Shown piece after piece: positions 53,274 to 61,747 of a DNA stretch of 64,000 bases. The position numbers and the translations under genes were made by a program. Source of the stretch: CAKZNE01 sp963976435 (GTDB lineage Bacteria > Bacteroidota > Bacteroidia > Flavobacteriales > Schleiferiaceae); the NCBI GenBank assembly GCA_963976435.1, contig CAXBKQ010000008.1:62001-126000 (forward strand). Reading direction: 5' to 3'. Every line of letters starts with the position of its first letter. The stretch's first letter is position 1. The notes under the pieces were generated by a model. The model made no database searches. It was not told the origin of the DNA and saw only the letters and a list, made by a program, of their open reading frames with translations.

Positions 53274-53390
53274 CTAAATCTTGATTAGGATTAAGCACAA
53301 CCATAATATCAGCCCGAAAATTAATAAGAGATTGATACTCTTCAACCACCTATAAAAGGCTATCAAAAAACTTTCATTCTTATTTTCCAT
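53274..53390 (-). CDS. 38-residue single-helix membrane peptide
   Basis: This small ORF starts at ATG 53390, inside the last codons of the sulfite dehydrogenase gene (its stop is 53380-53382), and ends at 53274, 2 nt before the cytochrome start. It encodes MENKNESFLIAFYRWL, then one hydrophobic helix of about 20 residues ending LILIKI. The arrangement points to translational coupling. It may be a small subunit or anchor for the sulfite dehydrogenase or cytochrome. Support is position, ATG, and the coherent membrane pattern only; I know of no named family. Confidence 0.5.
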   Translation of the reverse strand: MENKNESFLIAFYRWLKSINLLLIFGLILWLCLILIKI

Positions 53391-54726
53391 CTGGCATTTC
53401 TACTTTAATAGCAATCCTATGGGCTGCATTATTTAAATATCCTTTGGGATTCCAACCAGGTACAAGCATTGGTTGGGAATTTCCTTCTGAATCTGTTGCC
53501 TTGGCCCATACCTCGTAATAGCCATTTTGTGGGAAGGATAATTTCGTCTCCCATTCCTGCCAGGCAGTTCTATTTATGGGTTTCTCCAAGGTTGCCTCCA
53601 TCCAGGTTTTTCCAAAATTTATGGACAGCTCCATTTTAGTCACATAGAGATCTCCTGCCCAAGCCTTACCTTTCACTTTCAGCTTGTTCTGTTTTGTTAA
53701 AATAGCACCGGATTTTGGATAAGTAATTAGGGATTTCACCGGCATTGATTCGATTATACACATATCCTCATCCTTCACCTTTGCTCCAGGTTCCACAGGC
53801 TCACATGGTATTCTATACGATTTACCCATCATTTTAGCTCCATCGTGAACCTTATTCCTTATCACTATTTTTCGCAGCCACTTCCCAGAACAAGATGCTG
53901 GCCAACCTCCAAAAACCAGTCTAAGTGGATAACCATTTACCAATGGAATATCCTTATCATTTACAGCCCAAGCAATTAAAGATTCATCCTGCATGGCTTT
54001 AGAAATTGGCACACCTCTAGAAATAACATCCTTGCTCCTGTCGCCACTTAAATGGGTATCAGCACCATAATATGCCACATAAACTGCATCAGTTTTTAAT
54101 CCCACATAATTTAATACATCTCTTAATCGAACACCTGTCCATTTGGAACAGGCCACGGCTCCGGTAGACCATTGATTTCCCGCGGCCGGAGGATTAAACT
54201 CTGACCTACCATTTCCTCCACATTCCAATGTGAGGTGGTAGCTATAACTTTTAAACTTCGATTTTAATTCTTGAAGACTAAGAACCAGCTTTTTTTGAGC
54301 TGACTCACCAGAAATTTCTAATTCCCAGTTATCGGGATTTGGTTTTAGAGGAGCAAGACCATTATTTCTAACGAATATTAATTCATTAGGAGTACTGAAA
54401 TCATTTAAAAGATGGGCCGGCACCTCTGCATTTAATGGCCTTTGATTGAGAATTCTTAGCTCCTTACTTTTTTCGGGAATCACAAATTCTTGCTCTTTAT
54501 TTAGCAGTCCAATGGGCTCAAGTCCTTCAGGAAACCATTTTCCAAAAACCATTTTGGACCCCAGTAGAGTAGCAAAAGCTGTTAATGCACCTTTTTTAAT
54601 AAATGATCTGCGGCTATCTCCTAAATCTGGATCTAATATCTCCCATTGGATTGAATCTGCATCCAATTTATCTTTTTGCAAAGATTTAGCTTGATTTTCA
54701 TCATTTAAGCTAATTTTCCCCTTCAT
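53380..54726 (-). CDS. Sulfite dehydrogenase, molybdopterin subunit (SorA/SUOX-like), Tat-exported
   Basis: The 448-residue protein belongs to the sulfite oxidase family. An RRSFIKKG Tat signal (Arg39, Arg40) exports the folded protein. The molybdenum-ligating Cys169 lies in LTLECGGNGRS, and the dimerisation domain follows in the C-terminal third (about 320-448). The family oxidises sulfite to sulfate. Downstream genes encode a cytochrome c and a rhodanese, supporting a sulfite-oxidising role. Some family members have other substrates. Confidence 0.82.
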   Translation of the reverse strand: MKGKISLNDENQAKSLQKDKLDADSIQWEILDPDLGDSRRSFIKKGALTAFATLLGSKMVFGKWFPEGLEPIGLLNKEQEFVIPEKSKELRILNQRPLNAEVPAHLLNDFSTPNELIFVRNNGLAPLKPNPDNWELEISGESAQKKLVLSLQELKSKFKSYSYHLTLECGGNGRSEFNPPAAGNQWSTGAVACSKWTGVRLRDVLNYVGLKTDAVYVAYYGADTHLSGDRSKDVISRGVPISKAMQDESLIAWAVNDKDIPLVNGYPLRLVFGGWPASCSGKWLRKIVIRNKVHDGAKMMGKSYRIPCEPVEPGAKVKDEDMCIIESMPVKSLITYPKSGAILTKQNKLKVKGKAWAGDLYVTKMELSINFGKTWMEATLEKPINRTAWQEWETKLSFPQNGYYEVWAKATDSEGNSQPMLVPGWNPKGYLNNAAHRIAIKVEMPDGK

Positions 54727-54777
54727 ACTATGATTTTGAAAATCGGAATTTAATAGAAATTCTATCAGAATTGAAAT

Positions 54778-55410
54778 TTATTCTTCTAGGCTTGTTTTTT
54801 TGCTCTTCAAGACCTCCATAAATCCAGCAATATCACCTCCTAGCTTATCTGTTTTAATTTCAGCATCCTCAAATTGAATTACAAAATGTCCATTTTCCAT
54901 TTGCACAATTCCCTTGATATTATGAATAGAATAGCTAAGTGTTGATTGATTTCCATTTTTAAAATACAATTGCCTATCGTCCATCCTTAGAAAATGATTC
55001 GCTTGAACAAATAGCAGGATGAGAGCCAAAAGAAGGGAAAGAATTAATTTTACAATTCTCAGTTTATGATGGCCTTTGCCCTCCCTATCCTCTTCTGCTT
55101 TATCAATTCCTAAATTAAGATTCATGCAAAATATCCCCAATAAAAATGCGGGAAGCAATAGGCTTATCGGCTCAACAAATAGGAAATAATCGAAACCAGA
55201 AAATTTATGAAAGAGAGAAAGGCCAAAATAAATAACAATTAAAGCCAGGGAACTGAAAATAAAAAAGCGAATCACAATTTTCAAGGCTTTCTTAAAACCA
55301 AGTTTTTCGGTTCTAGAATCCCTTTTGCTTTTTGCATTTCCACTATTGATTACAAATTGTAGGAAAACCAAAAATATTAGGAAAAAACTTATTTCTAAAA
55401 TAAGTGGCAT
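54778..55410 (-). CDS. Hypothetical membrane protein
   Basis: The 210-residue protein has four hydrophobic segments in the first 140 residues and a soluble C-terminal part (about 150-210) with KTDKLGGDIAGFMEVLK. No family is recognised. It is directly downstream of the pseudouridine synthase gene with no gap, in a panB-rlu unit. Confidence 0.55.
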   Translation of the reverse strand: MPLILEISFFLIFLVFLQFVINSGNAKSKRDSRTEKLGFKKALKIVIRFFIFSSLALIVIYFGLSLFHKFSGFDYFLFVEPISLLLPAFLLGIFCMNLNLGIDKAEEDREGKGHHKLRIVKLILSLLLALILLFVQANHFLRMDDRQLYFKNGNQSTLSYSIHNIKGIVQMENGHFVIQFEDAEIKTDKLGGDIAGFMEVLKSKKTSLEE

Positions 55411-56118
55411 TTAGTTAATATTGGAAATCTCTAAGCTATTAAAATACTTCCAAACATTATCACTATCAGGCAAGGGGGCTTTTATCGCCAAAATTTCCTT
55501 GCTTACTGGGTGCTGAAAAGAAATGCTTCTCGCATGTAATGAAATGCTGGCATCCCTATTACTTCTTGGAAAGCCATATTTTAAATCTCCTTTTATAGGA
55601 CAGCCAATGGCAGCAAGTTGAACCCTAATTTGATGATGGCGACCTGTTTCTAATTCAATTTCCAGCAATTTATAAGATTCTGATTTCGCTAGGATGGTGT
55701 AGGTCAATGCCGCTTTTTTCACCCCTTTTTGTTCCTTGTCAAAAACAAATGATTTATTCTTGCTTCCATCTTTCCTTAAATAATGAAGCAATCTTTCGGA
55801 ATTTTTTGGTGGGTTTTCTCTCACCAATGCCCAATACCTTTTATCCACCTCCCTCTTTTCGAATATGGCATTCATACGGCTAAGGGCCTTGGATGTTTTG
55901 GCGAAAACGACAATTCCAGAAGTTGGCCTATCTAGTCGATGCACCAAACCTGTAAAAACATTTCCAGGTTTGTTGTATTGGGTACGAATATACTCCCGAA
56001 CTACCTCCACCAAAGGCTGATCGCCGGTGTAGTCACCTTGTACAAGTTCACCTGCAAGTTTGTTGACAATAATCAGGTGATTGTCTTCGAATAGAATTCT
56101 GGACTTTTTTAAGGACAA
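55411..56118 (-). CDS. RluA family pseudouridine synthase
   Basis: The 235-residue protein has the RluA catalytic motif GLVHRLDRPTSG with Asp63, and later GRHHQIRVQLAAIGCPIKGD. The N-terminal S4 domain of many RluA members is absent, so it is the short form (RluC/TruC-like). It isomerises uridine in rRNA or tRNA; the site is unknown. The gene directly follows panB. Confidence 0.85.
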   Translation of the reverse strand: MSLKKSRILFEDNHLIIVNKLAGELVQGDYTGDQPLVEVVREYIRTQYNKPGNVFTGLVHRLDRPTSGIVVFAKTSKALSRMNAIFEKREVDKRYWALVRENPPKNSERLLHYLRKDGSKNKSFVFDKEQKGVKKAALTYTILAKSESYKLLEIELETGRHHQIRVQLAAIGCPIKGDLKYGFPRSNRDASISLHARSISFQHPVSKEILAIKAPLPDSDNVWKYFNSLEISNIN

Positions 56119-56937
56119 TTAATACTGTTCTTTAGAATTTGGGAAATCCTCGGACTTTACATCTTTAACATAGTTTTGAACAGCATCTCCAATACTTTCG
56201 TAAAGATTAAGATAGCGTCTTAAGAATCGAGGTTCAAACTCATGGGTCATACCCAACATATCGTGTAATACCAAAACTTGTCCATCTACATCACTACCTG
56301 CACCGATACCAATAATTGGAATACTCAATGCTTCTGCAACTCTTTTGGCAAGTTTTGCGGGAATCTTCTCTAAAACCAAAGCAAAACATCCTGCCCTTTC
56401 TAAGGCTTTAGCATCTGCAATTAATTTTTCAGCTTCCTCATCTTCTTTGGCTCTTACAGAATAAGTTCCAAATTTATAAATGGATTGAGGAGTTAATCCC
56501 AAATGCCCCATTACTGGAATTCCTGCACTTAGAATTCTTTGTATAGAGGTAAGAATTTCTACCCCGCCTTCAAGTTTAACAGCATGAGCTCCACTTTCCT
56601 TCATAATACGAACAGCAGAACTAAGAGCACCTTTAGAATTTCCTTGATAACTTCCAAAAGGAAGGTCTACTACAACCAAGGCTCTATCAATAGCTCTAAT
56701 AACAGCACTGGCATGGTAGATCATCTGATCCAAGGTTATTGGCAGTGTGGTTTCATGGCCAGCCATAACGTTTGATGCTGAATCACCAACTAAGATGACA
56801 TCAATCCCGGCGGAATCGATAATTTTTGCCAAGGTATAATCATAGGCGGTGAGCATGGAAATTTTCTCTCCCTTCCTTTTCATTTCTTGCACGGAATTGG
56901 TCGTTACCTTCTTAAAATCAGATTTAGCTAAAGACAT
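56119..56937 (-). CDS. panB: 3-methyl-2-oxobutanoate hydroxymethyltransferase PanB
   Basis: PanB makes ketopantoate, the first step to pantothenate and coenzyme A. The 272-residue protein has the conserved MLTAYDYTLAKI (about 28-39), DVILVGDSASNVM (Mg-binding Asp), the GHLGLTPQSI motif and the C-terminal IGIGAGSDVDGQVLVLHDM. A TAACTTTG box lies 27 nt upstream. Confidence 0.92.
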   Translation of the reverse strand: MSLAKSDFKKVTTNSVQEMKRKGEKISMLTAYDYTLAKIIDSAGIDVILVGDSASNVMAGHETTLPITLDQMIYHASAVIRAIDRALVVVDLPFGSYQGNSKGALSSAVRIMKESGAHAVKLEGGVEILTSIQRILSAGIPVMGHLGLTPQSIYKFGTYSVRAKEDEEAEKLIADAKALERAGCFALVLEKIPAKLAKRVAEALSIPIIGIGAGSDVDGQVLVLHDMLGMTHEFEPRFLRRYLNLYESIGDAVQNYVKDVKSEDFPNSKEQY

Positions 56938-56964
56938 ATTTAAAATAATCTAGTATGATTGCTG

Positions 56965-56972
56965 CAAAGTTA
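56965..56972 (-). promoter_or_regulatory. -7 box (TAACTTTG) of panB
   Basis: On the minus strand the box reads TAACTTTG, an exact match to TAnnTTTG, 27 nt upstream of the panB ATG. Confidence 0.5.
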
Positions 56973-57052
56973 TATTTTTGCGGCCATCTTTGTTGCCTTT
57001 GGAAAACAACCTTTTGTTCTTTCCAAAGTCAAAGAACCATAATATTTTATAA

Positions 57053-58150
57053 ATGCGCATTTTCTATTTTCTATCATTCCTATTGCTTTTTACTATAAGT
57101 TCATGCGATAATGAGCTAAAAGTTACGGCAGATTGGAAAGACACCACAGTGGTTTTCGGACTATTGGACCCTTTATCTGATGAGAATTATATTCGAATTG
57201 AAAGGGGATATTTAGGCTCTGAAGCGGCTTCAAATTCCTTTAGTGAACCTGATTCATTTTTCTACAGCAGCCTAAATGTAGAGATGAATTGGTATGATGA
57301 AAACGATAATATTCAGGGAACTGTAAGTCTTTTAGAAGATAGAACCAAGGTTTTAAATGACAATGGCCCTTTTGATGTTGGCCAAGACTACCGTTTGTAT
57401 AAAATTCCCAATGGCACTCCAATAGATCCAGCTTTTGAATATGAACTTCGTATTATTAAACCCAATGAGGAAGTTACCACTGCCCGAACTCGAATTTTAA
57501 ATCCAGATAGAATTGTCATCAATGGTAGCAGTTTAAATTCTCCTAATTCCAATTCCCCTACCCTTAGATCATCTACCTTAAACTTCAGAAATTCTGATGG
57601 TTCAGAAAGGTCTTCTGTGGCTATTTTCCAGGTTTATATGAATTTTTACTGGAAGGAAATTGATCAAACTACTGGGGCTGTAAGCTTGGATTCCATACGT
57701 TTTAAATATGGTGAACAAAGGGCAAGATCAGAATATGTAATTGGGCCTTCCGGTGGTACAGATGCAATGTTTGCCCTTATTGCCAATCGCATTCCTCAAA
57801 AGGAAAATGTTTTAAGAGAATTTTTGAAAATTAAATTTGAAGTTTGGGCCTCTGATGAAAATCTATTGGTTTATTCAGATTTAAAAACTCCCAGTACAGG
57901 AATAAACCAAAATCGCCCAAACCCTGCTGATGCTTTAGGCCTGGTAGAAAATGGTATTGGAATATTAGCCAGTCGCTACAATAAGGAGTATGACAATGTA
58001 CAATTCAATTCAAGTGGAAATCCAGTTTCTCTAAAGGATAATCTGCTGATTAATCCAAATATGTGTCCTTTGCGTTTTGTAAGGTATCAAGGAACTGACA
58101 CCTGTATTTGTAAAGATGTTGGTAGCACGCTTACTGTTGAATGTTTATAA
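57053..58150 (+). CDS. Lipoprotein, unknown function
   Basis: The 365-residue protein has a lipoprotein signal (FTISSCDNE, Cys near 19) and a beta-rich body (VVFGLLDPLSDENYIRIERGYLG, about 29-51). The order of the first strands recalls Bacteroidota DUF4249-type surface lipoproteins, but I cannot confirm it. A good terminator follows. It is divergent from panB, with 115 nt between starts. Confidence 0.6.
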   Translation: MRIFYFLSFLLLFTISSCDNELKVTADWKDTTVVFGLLDPLSDENYIRIERGYLGSEAASNSFSEPDSFFYSSLNVEMNWYDENDNIQGTVSLLEDRTKVLNDNGPFDVGQDYRLYKIPNGTPIDPAFEYELRIIKPNEEVTTARTRILNPDRIVINGSSLNSPNSNSPTLRSSTLNFRNSDGSERSSVAIFQVYMNFYWKEIDQTTGAVSLDSIRFKYGEQRARSEYVIGPSGGTDAMFALIANRIPQKENVLREFLKIKFEVWASDENLLVYSDLKTPSTGINQNRPNPADALGLVENGIGILASRYNKEYDNVQFNSSGNPVSLKDNLLINPNMCPLRFVRYQGTDTCICKDVGSTLTVECL

Positions 58151-58200
58151 ATCTGACATTAAGACACCCCAAAAGACTGTCATAAAATTTTTATAGCTGA

Positions 58201-58229
58201 AAAGCCTGTCATAAATGGCAGGCTTTTTT
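58201..58229 (+). terminator. Rho-independent terminator of the 57-58 kb lipoprotein gene
   Basis: An 8-bp stem AAAGCCTG/CAGGCTTT with a 10-nt loop is followed by a T run. It lies 50 nt after the lipoprotein stop, upstream of dnaK. Confidence 0.8.
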
Positions 58230-58304
58230 GATTTGGCCCACTGGCATAGTGATTGACATTTGCTGGACAGAAATAAATTACCAAATCCTAATAATTAGTA
58301 AAAA

Positions 58305-60221
58305 ATGGGAAAAATAATTGGAATAGACCTTGGAACGACTAACTCCTGCGTAGCAGTGATGGAAGGAAATGAACCAGTAGTAATTCCTAACAGTGAAGGT
58401 AAGAGAACAACACCATCTATAATTGCATTTGTAGAAGGTGGTGAGCGTAAGGTAGGAGATCCTGCTAAGCGTCAGGCTATTACCAACCCACAAAAAACCA
58501 TCTCTTCTATAAAGAGATTTATGGGCTCCAGTTTTTCTGAAGTTCAAAAAGAAGTAAATAGAGTTCCTTATAAAGTTGTAAAAGGAGACAATAATACTCC
58601 TAGAGTTGATATTGATGGTCGTATGTATACGCCTCAAGAATTATCAGCAATGGTATTGCAGAAAATGAAAAAGACGGCCGAAGATTATTTGGGTCAGGAA
58701 GTTTCAGAAGCAGTAATTACTGTTCCTGCATATTTTAATGATTCTCAGCGCCAAGCTACTAAAGAAGCTGGTGAAATTGCTGGATTGCAAGTGAGAAGAA
58801 TTATTAACGAACCTACTGCTGCAGCCTTAGCTTATGGAATTGATAAAAAAGGCGAAGACAAAAAAATCGTTGTATTTGATTGCGGTGGTGGTACTCATGA
58901 TGTTTCTATCCTTGAATTAGGTGACGGAGTATTTGAAGTACGCTCTACAGATGGAGATACTCACCTTGGAGGTGATGATTTTGACCAAGTTTTAATTGAC
59001 TGGTTAGCAGAAGAGTTTAAATCTGAAGAAGGAGTTGATCTTACTAAAGATCCAATGGCTCTTCAACGTTTAAAAGAAGCTGCAGAAAAAGCGAAAATTG
59101 AACTATCTTCTTCTAGCAGTACCGAAATTAATCTTCCTTATATCACTGCTACTGCTAGTGGACCAAAACACTTAGTAAGAACACTTAGCCGTTCAAAATT
59201 TGAACAATTGGCAGACAGTCTTATCAAAAGAACTATTGAACCTTGTAGAACAGCTCTGAAAAATGCTGATATGAGTGTTTCAGATATAGACGAAGTAATC
59301 TTAGTAGGTGGTAGCACACGGATTCCAGCTATTCAGGATGCCGTTAAAAAGTTCTTTGGAAAAGATCCTTCTAAAGGTGTAAACCCAGATGAGGTAGTAG
59401 CCTTAGGTGCTTCTATTCAAGGTGGTGTTTTAGCCGGTGATGTAAAGGATGTTCTTCTTTTAGATGTAACTCCACTTTCTTTAGGTATTGAAACCATGGG
59501 TGGTGTTCTAACTCATCTTATTGAAGCTAATACTACAGTTCCAACTAAAAAGTCTGAAACCTTTTCTACCGCAAGTGATAATCAACCTTCAGTAGAAATT
59601 CATGTTCTACAAGGGGAAAGACCAATGGCTAAGGATAATAAAACTATAGGTCGTTTTCATTTAAGTGATATTCCACCAGCACCAAGAGGTGTACCTCAAA
59701 TTGAAGTAACCTTTGATATTGATGCCAATGGTATATTAAACGTTTCTGCCAAAGATAAGGCCACAGGAAAAGAGCAAAGCATTAGAATTGAAGCTTCTTC
59801 TGGTCTTTCTAAAGAGGAAATCGAAAAAATGAAAAACGAAGCAGAAGCCAATGCCGACTCTGATAAGGCTGCCAAGGAAAAAGTAGATAAAATAAATTCT
59901 GCCGACGCCATGGTTTTCCAAACAGAAAAGCAGTTAAAAGAATTTGGCGATAAGCTTTCTGATGATAAAAAAGCTCCAATAGAAAGTGCATTAACTGAAT
60001 TGAAAGCTGCACATCAAAGTCAAGACCTTGCAGCTATAGACGCCGCAATGGAGAAAATCAATGAAGCTTGGAAAGAAGCTTCTGAAGAGATGTATAAAGC
60101 TCAACAAGATGGTGCTCAAGCTGGTCCTGAAGCAGCTGATGCTAACAGTGCTTCTGCTGAAGACTCAGCTGATGATGTAACAGATGTAGAGTTTGAAGAA
60201 GTAGATGATGAAAATAAATAA
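58305..60221 (+). CDS. dnaK: Molecular chaperone DnaK (Hsp70)
   Basis: This is the Hsp70 chaperone, full length at 638 residues. The ATPase domain begins GIDLGTTNSCVAVMEG and has VFDCGGGTHDVSILE and VGGSTRIPAIQ. The substrate domain follows, with a C-terminal acidic tail ending in DVTDVEFEEVDDE. No grpE or dnaJ gene is adjacent. Upstream are a lipoprotein terminator and a pair of CTGTCATAAA repeats. A terminator follows the gene. Confidence 0.95.
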   Translation: MGKIIGIDLGTTNSCVAVMEGNEPVVIPNSEGKRTTPSIIAFVEGGERKVGDPAKRQAITNPQKTISSIKRFMGSSFSEVQKEVNRVPYKVVKGDNNTPRVDIDGRMYTPQELSAMVLQKMKKTAEDYLGQEVSEAVITVPAYFNDSQRQATKEAGEIAGLQVRRIINEPTAAALAYGIDKKGEDKKIVVFDCGGGTHDVSILELGDGVFEVRSTDGDTHLGGDDFDQVLIDWLAEEFKSEEGVDLTKDPMALQRLKEAAEKAKIELSSSSSTEINLPYITATASGPKHLVRTLSRSKFEQLADSLIKRTIEPCRTALKNADMSVSDIDEVILVGGSTRIPAIQDAVKKFFGKDPSKGVNPDEVVALGASIQGGVLAGDVKDVLLLDVTPLSLGIETMGGVLTHLIEANTTVPTKKSETFSTASDNQPSVEIHVLQGERPMAKDNKTIGRFHLSDIPPAPRGVPQIEVTFDIDANGILNVSAKDKATGKEQSIRIEASSGLSKEEIEKMKNEAEANADSDKAAKEKVDKINSADAMVFQTEKQLKEFGDKLSDDKKAPIESALTELKAAHQSQDLAAIDAAMEKINEAWKEASEEMYKAQQDGAQAGPEAADANSASAEDSADDVTDVEFEEVDDENK

Positions 60222-60242
60222 TTCATCTTTGACTTAATATTG

Positions 60243-60277
60243 AAAAACCGTTCCGATCTTCGGGACGGTTTTTTTTA
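60243..60277 (+). terminator. Rho-independent terminator of dnaK
   Basis: Stem ACCGTTCCG/CGGGACGGT (one T-G pair, 5-nt loop) followed by a long T run, 22 nt after the dnaK stop. Confidence 0.85.
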
Positions 60278-60304
60278 TGATTGAAATTTAAACCCAAATA
60301 AATT

Positions 60305-60805
60305 ATGGCAGAAATAACATTTAAAGGTGAAAAAATTCACACCCTTGGAAATATTCCAAAAAAAGGACAAAAAGCTCCGGATTTCAAATTAACAAATTCG
60401 AGCTTGCAAGAGGTAGGCCTTGAAAATTACAAAGGAAAACGACTGGTATTAAATATTTTTCCCAGCATAGACACCGGCACCTGTGCAGCTTCAGTAAGAA
60501 GATTTAATAAGGAAGCTGCAGAATTAGAAAATACTGTAGTGCTTAATATTAGTAAGGATCTACCCTTTGCTCAAAAAAGGTTTTGTGCAGCAGAAGGCAT
60601 AGAAAATGTAGAAAACCTTTCTCAATACAAGGATCAAAATTTTTCGAAAGCCTATGAAGTAGATATGCTTGAAGGAGCCCTTCAAGGATTAATGTCTAGA
60701 GCAGTAGTGGTGCTTAATGAAAATGGAGAAGTGATACACAGTGAACAGGTTCCTGAAATTATCATCGAACCTGACTATGATTCGGCATTAAATGCCTTAA
60801 AATAA
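60305..60805 (+). CDS. tpx: Thiol peroxidase Tpx
   Basis: This is an atypical 2-Cys peroxiredoxin, 166 residues. The peroxidatic Cys60 lies in PSIDTGTCAASVRRFN and the resolving Cys94 in KRFCAAEG. It reduces lipid and alkyl peroxides using thioredoxin, by family knowledge. It sits between the dnaK terminator and a bidirectional terminator, so it is probably transcribed alone. Confidence 0.9.
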   Translation: MAEITFKGEKIHTLGNIPKKGQKAPDFKLTNSSLQEVGLENYKGKRLVLNIFPSIDTGTCAASVRRFNKEAAELENTVVLNISKDLPFAQKRFCAAEGIENVENLSQYKDQNFSKAYEVDMLEGALQGLMSRAVVVLNENGEVIHSEQVPEIIIEPDYDSALNALK

Positions 60806-60820
60806 TAAGTGAATAGAGAT

Positions 60821-60846
60821 AAAAAATGCCCAAATGGGCATTTTTT
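60821..60846. terminator. Bidirectional terminator between tpx and ppx
   Basis: A perfect 11-bp stem AAAAAATGCCC/GGGCATTTTTT with a 4-nt loop and A/T runs on both sides can end transcription from both strands. It serves tpx (+) and ppx (-). Confidence 0.85.
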
Positions 60847-61747
60847 ATTTCTTGTTTGATTTCGTTCTCTTATACAAATCTCTCACCATCCCATCTGCCA
60901 AACCTTTCTTTGGGACTGTCATTTTTGAAGACCTTGCCCACTTCATAGCAGAAAGGTAAATGCGAAGTGCATGAGTAATTACATCCGCCCTATCGGGGTT
61001 GAGGTCAAATTTTACGATTCGCTCTTCAGTACTACACTCACTTAATTCATTAAAAGTGTTTTGGATATAATCAATTTCCAATGCAGAACCCATTGGCTGA
61101 CCAGATAGTTTAAAGGTCCTGTTTATATTTCCACCAGAACCCACCATCATTATTTGGTCCATGTCTTGGGTTATTTCCTTAATCCAGCTTTCCATTTGTT
61201 GCCAGGTATCTTTGGCCACTTGATTTTTCAAAAGCCTAATGGTCCCAATTTTAAATGATTTGCTGGCTTTTACCTCTTCCTTATGGAAAAGAGTTAATTC
61301 TGTACTTCCACCACCAACATCTATATATAGAAAAGTGTCATCAGAATCCTTCATCACATCGGTCATCCCAGAACTAAAAATGATCTTCGCCTCTTCTTTT
61401 CCAGAAATGAGTTCGATTTCAATTCCAGTTTTCTTTTTTATATGCTTAATTATTTCTTTTCCATTGTCGGAATCTCTGAGAGCTGATGTGGCACAAGCCC
61501 GAAACTTTTCTACACCATGAACCTTCATAATATTTGCATATGCCTCCATTCCTAAGGTTAGACGATCTCGGGTAGATTTTTTAATTGTCCCCTTTTCAAA
61601 AGCATCATCACCAAGGCGAATGGGCAATCTGGTAAGTGAAGATTTTTTGAAAATTGGATTTTCTCCACCTTTGTCAATCACATTAGTAATCAATAATCGT
61701 ACGGAATTGGAACCTAAATCAATCCCCGCTATTTTATGAATAATCAC
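60845..61747 (-). CDS. ppx: Exopolyphosphatase, Ppx/GppA family
   Basis: The 300-residue protein has the actin-like ATPase-fold motifs of Ppx/GppA: AGIDLGSNSVRLLI at about 7-20, ACATSALRDSDNG at about 85-97 and the phosphate-2 segment FLYIDVGGGSTELTL at about 138-152. It is the short (two-domain) form. It adjoins ppk1 with no gap, so synthesis and breakdown of polyphosphate are coded together. Confidence 0.88.
   Translation of the reverse strand: MIIHKIAGIDLGSNSVRLLITNVIDKGGENPIFKKSSLTRLPIRLGDDAFEKGTIKKSTRDRLTLGMEAYANIMKVHGVEKFRACATSALRDSDNGKEIIKHIKKKTGIEIELISGKEEAKIIFSSGMTDVMKDSDDTFLYIDVGGGSTELTLFHKEEVKASKSFKIGTIRLLKNQVAKDTWQQMESWIKEITQDMDQIMMVGSGGNINRTFKLSGQPMGSALEIDYIQNTFNELSECSTEERIVKFDLNPDRADVITHALRIYLSAMKWARSSKMTVPKKGLADGMVRDLYKRTKSNKK

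Noticed and set aside
58278..58637. Minus-strand ORF over the start of dnaK
   Set aside because: It is the shadow of dnaK in another frame with no coding features of its own.
58305..60221. DnaK residue His in GGGTHDVS as a defect
   Set aside because: The position is usually Phe, but I recall His at this place in flavobacterial DnaK, so it is probably lineage-typical.
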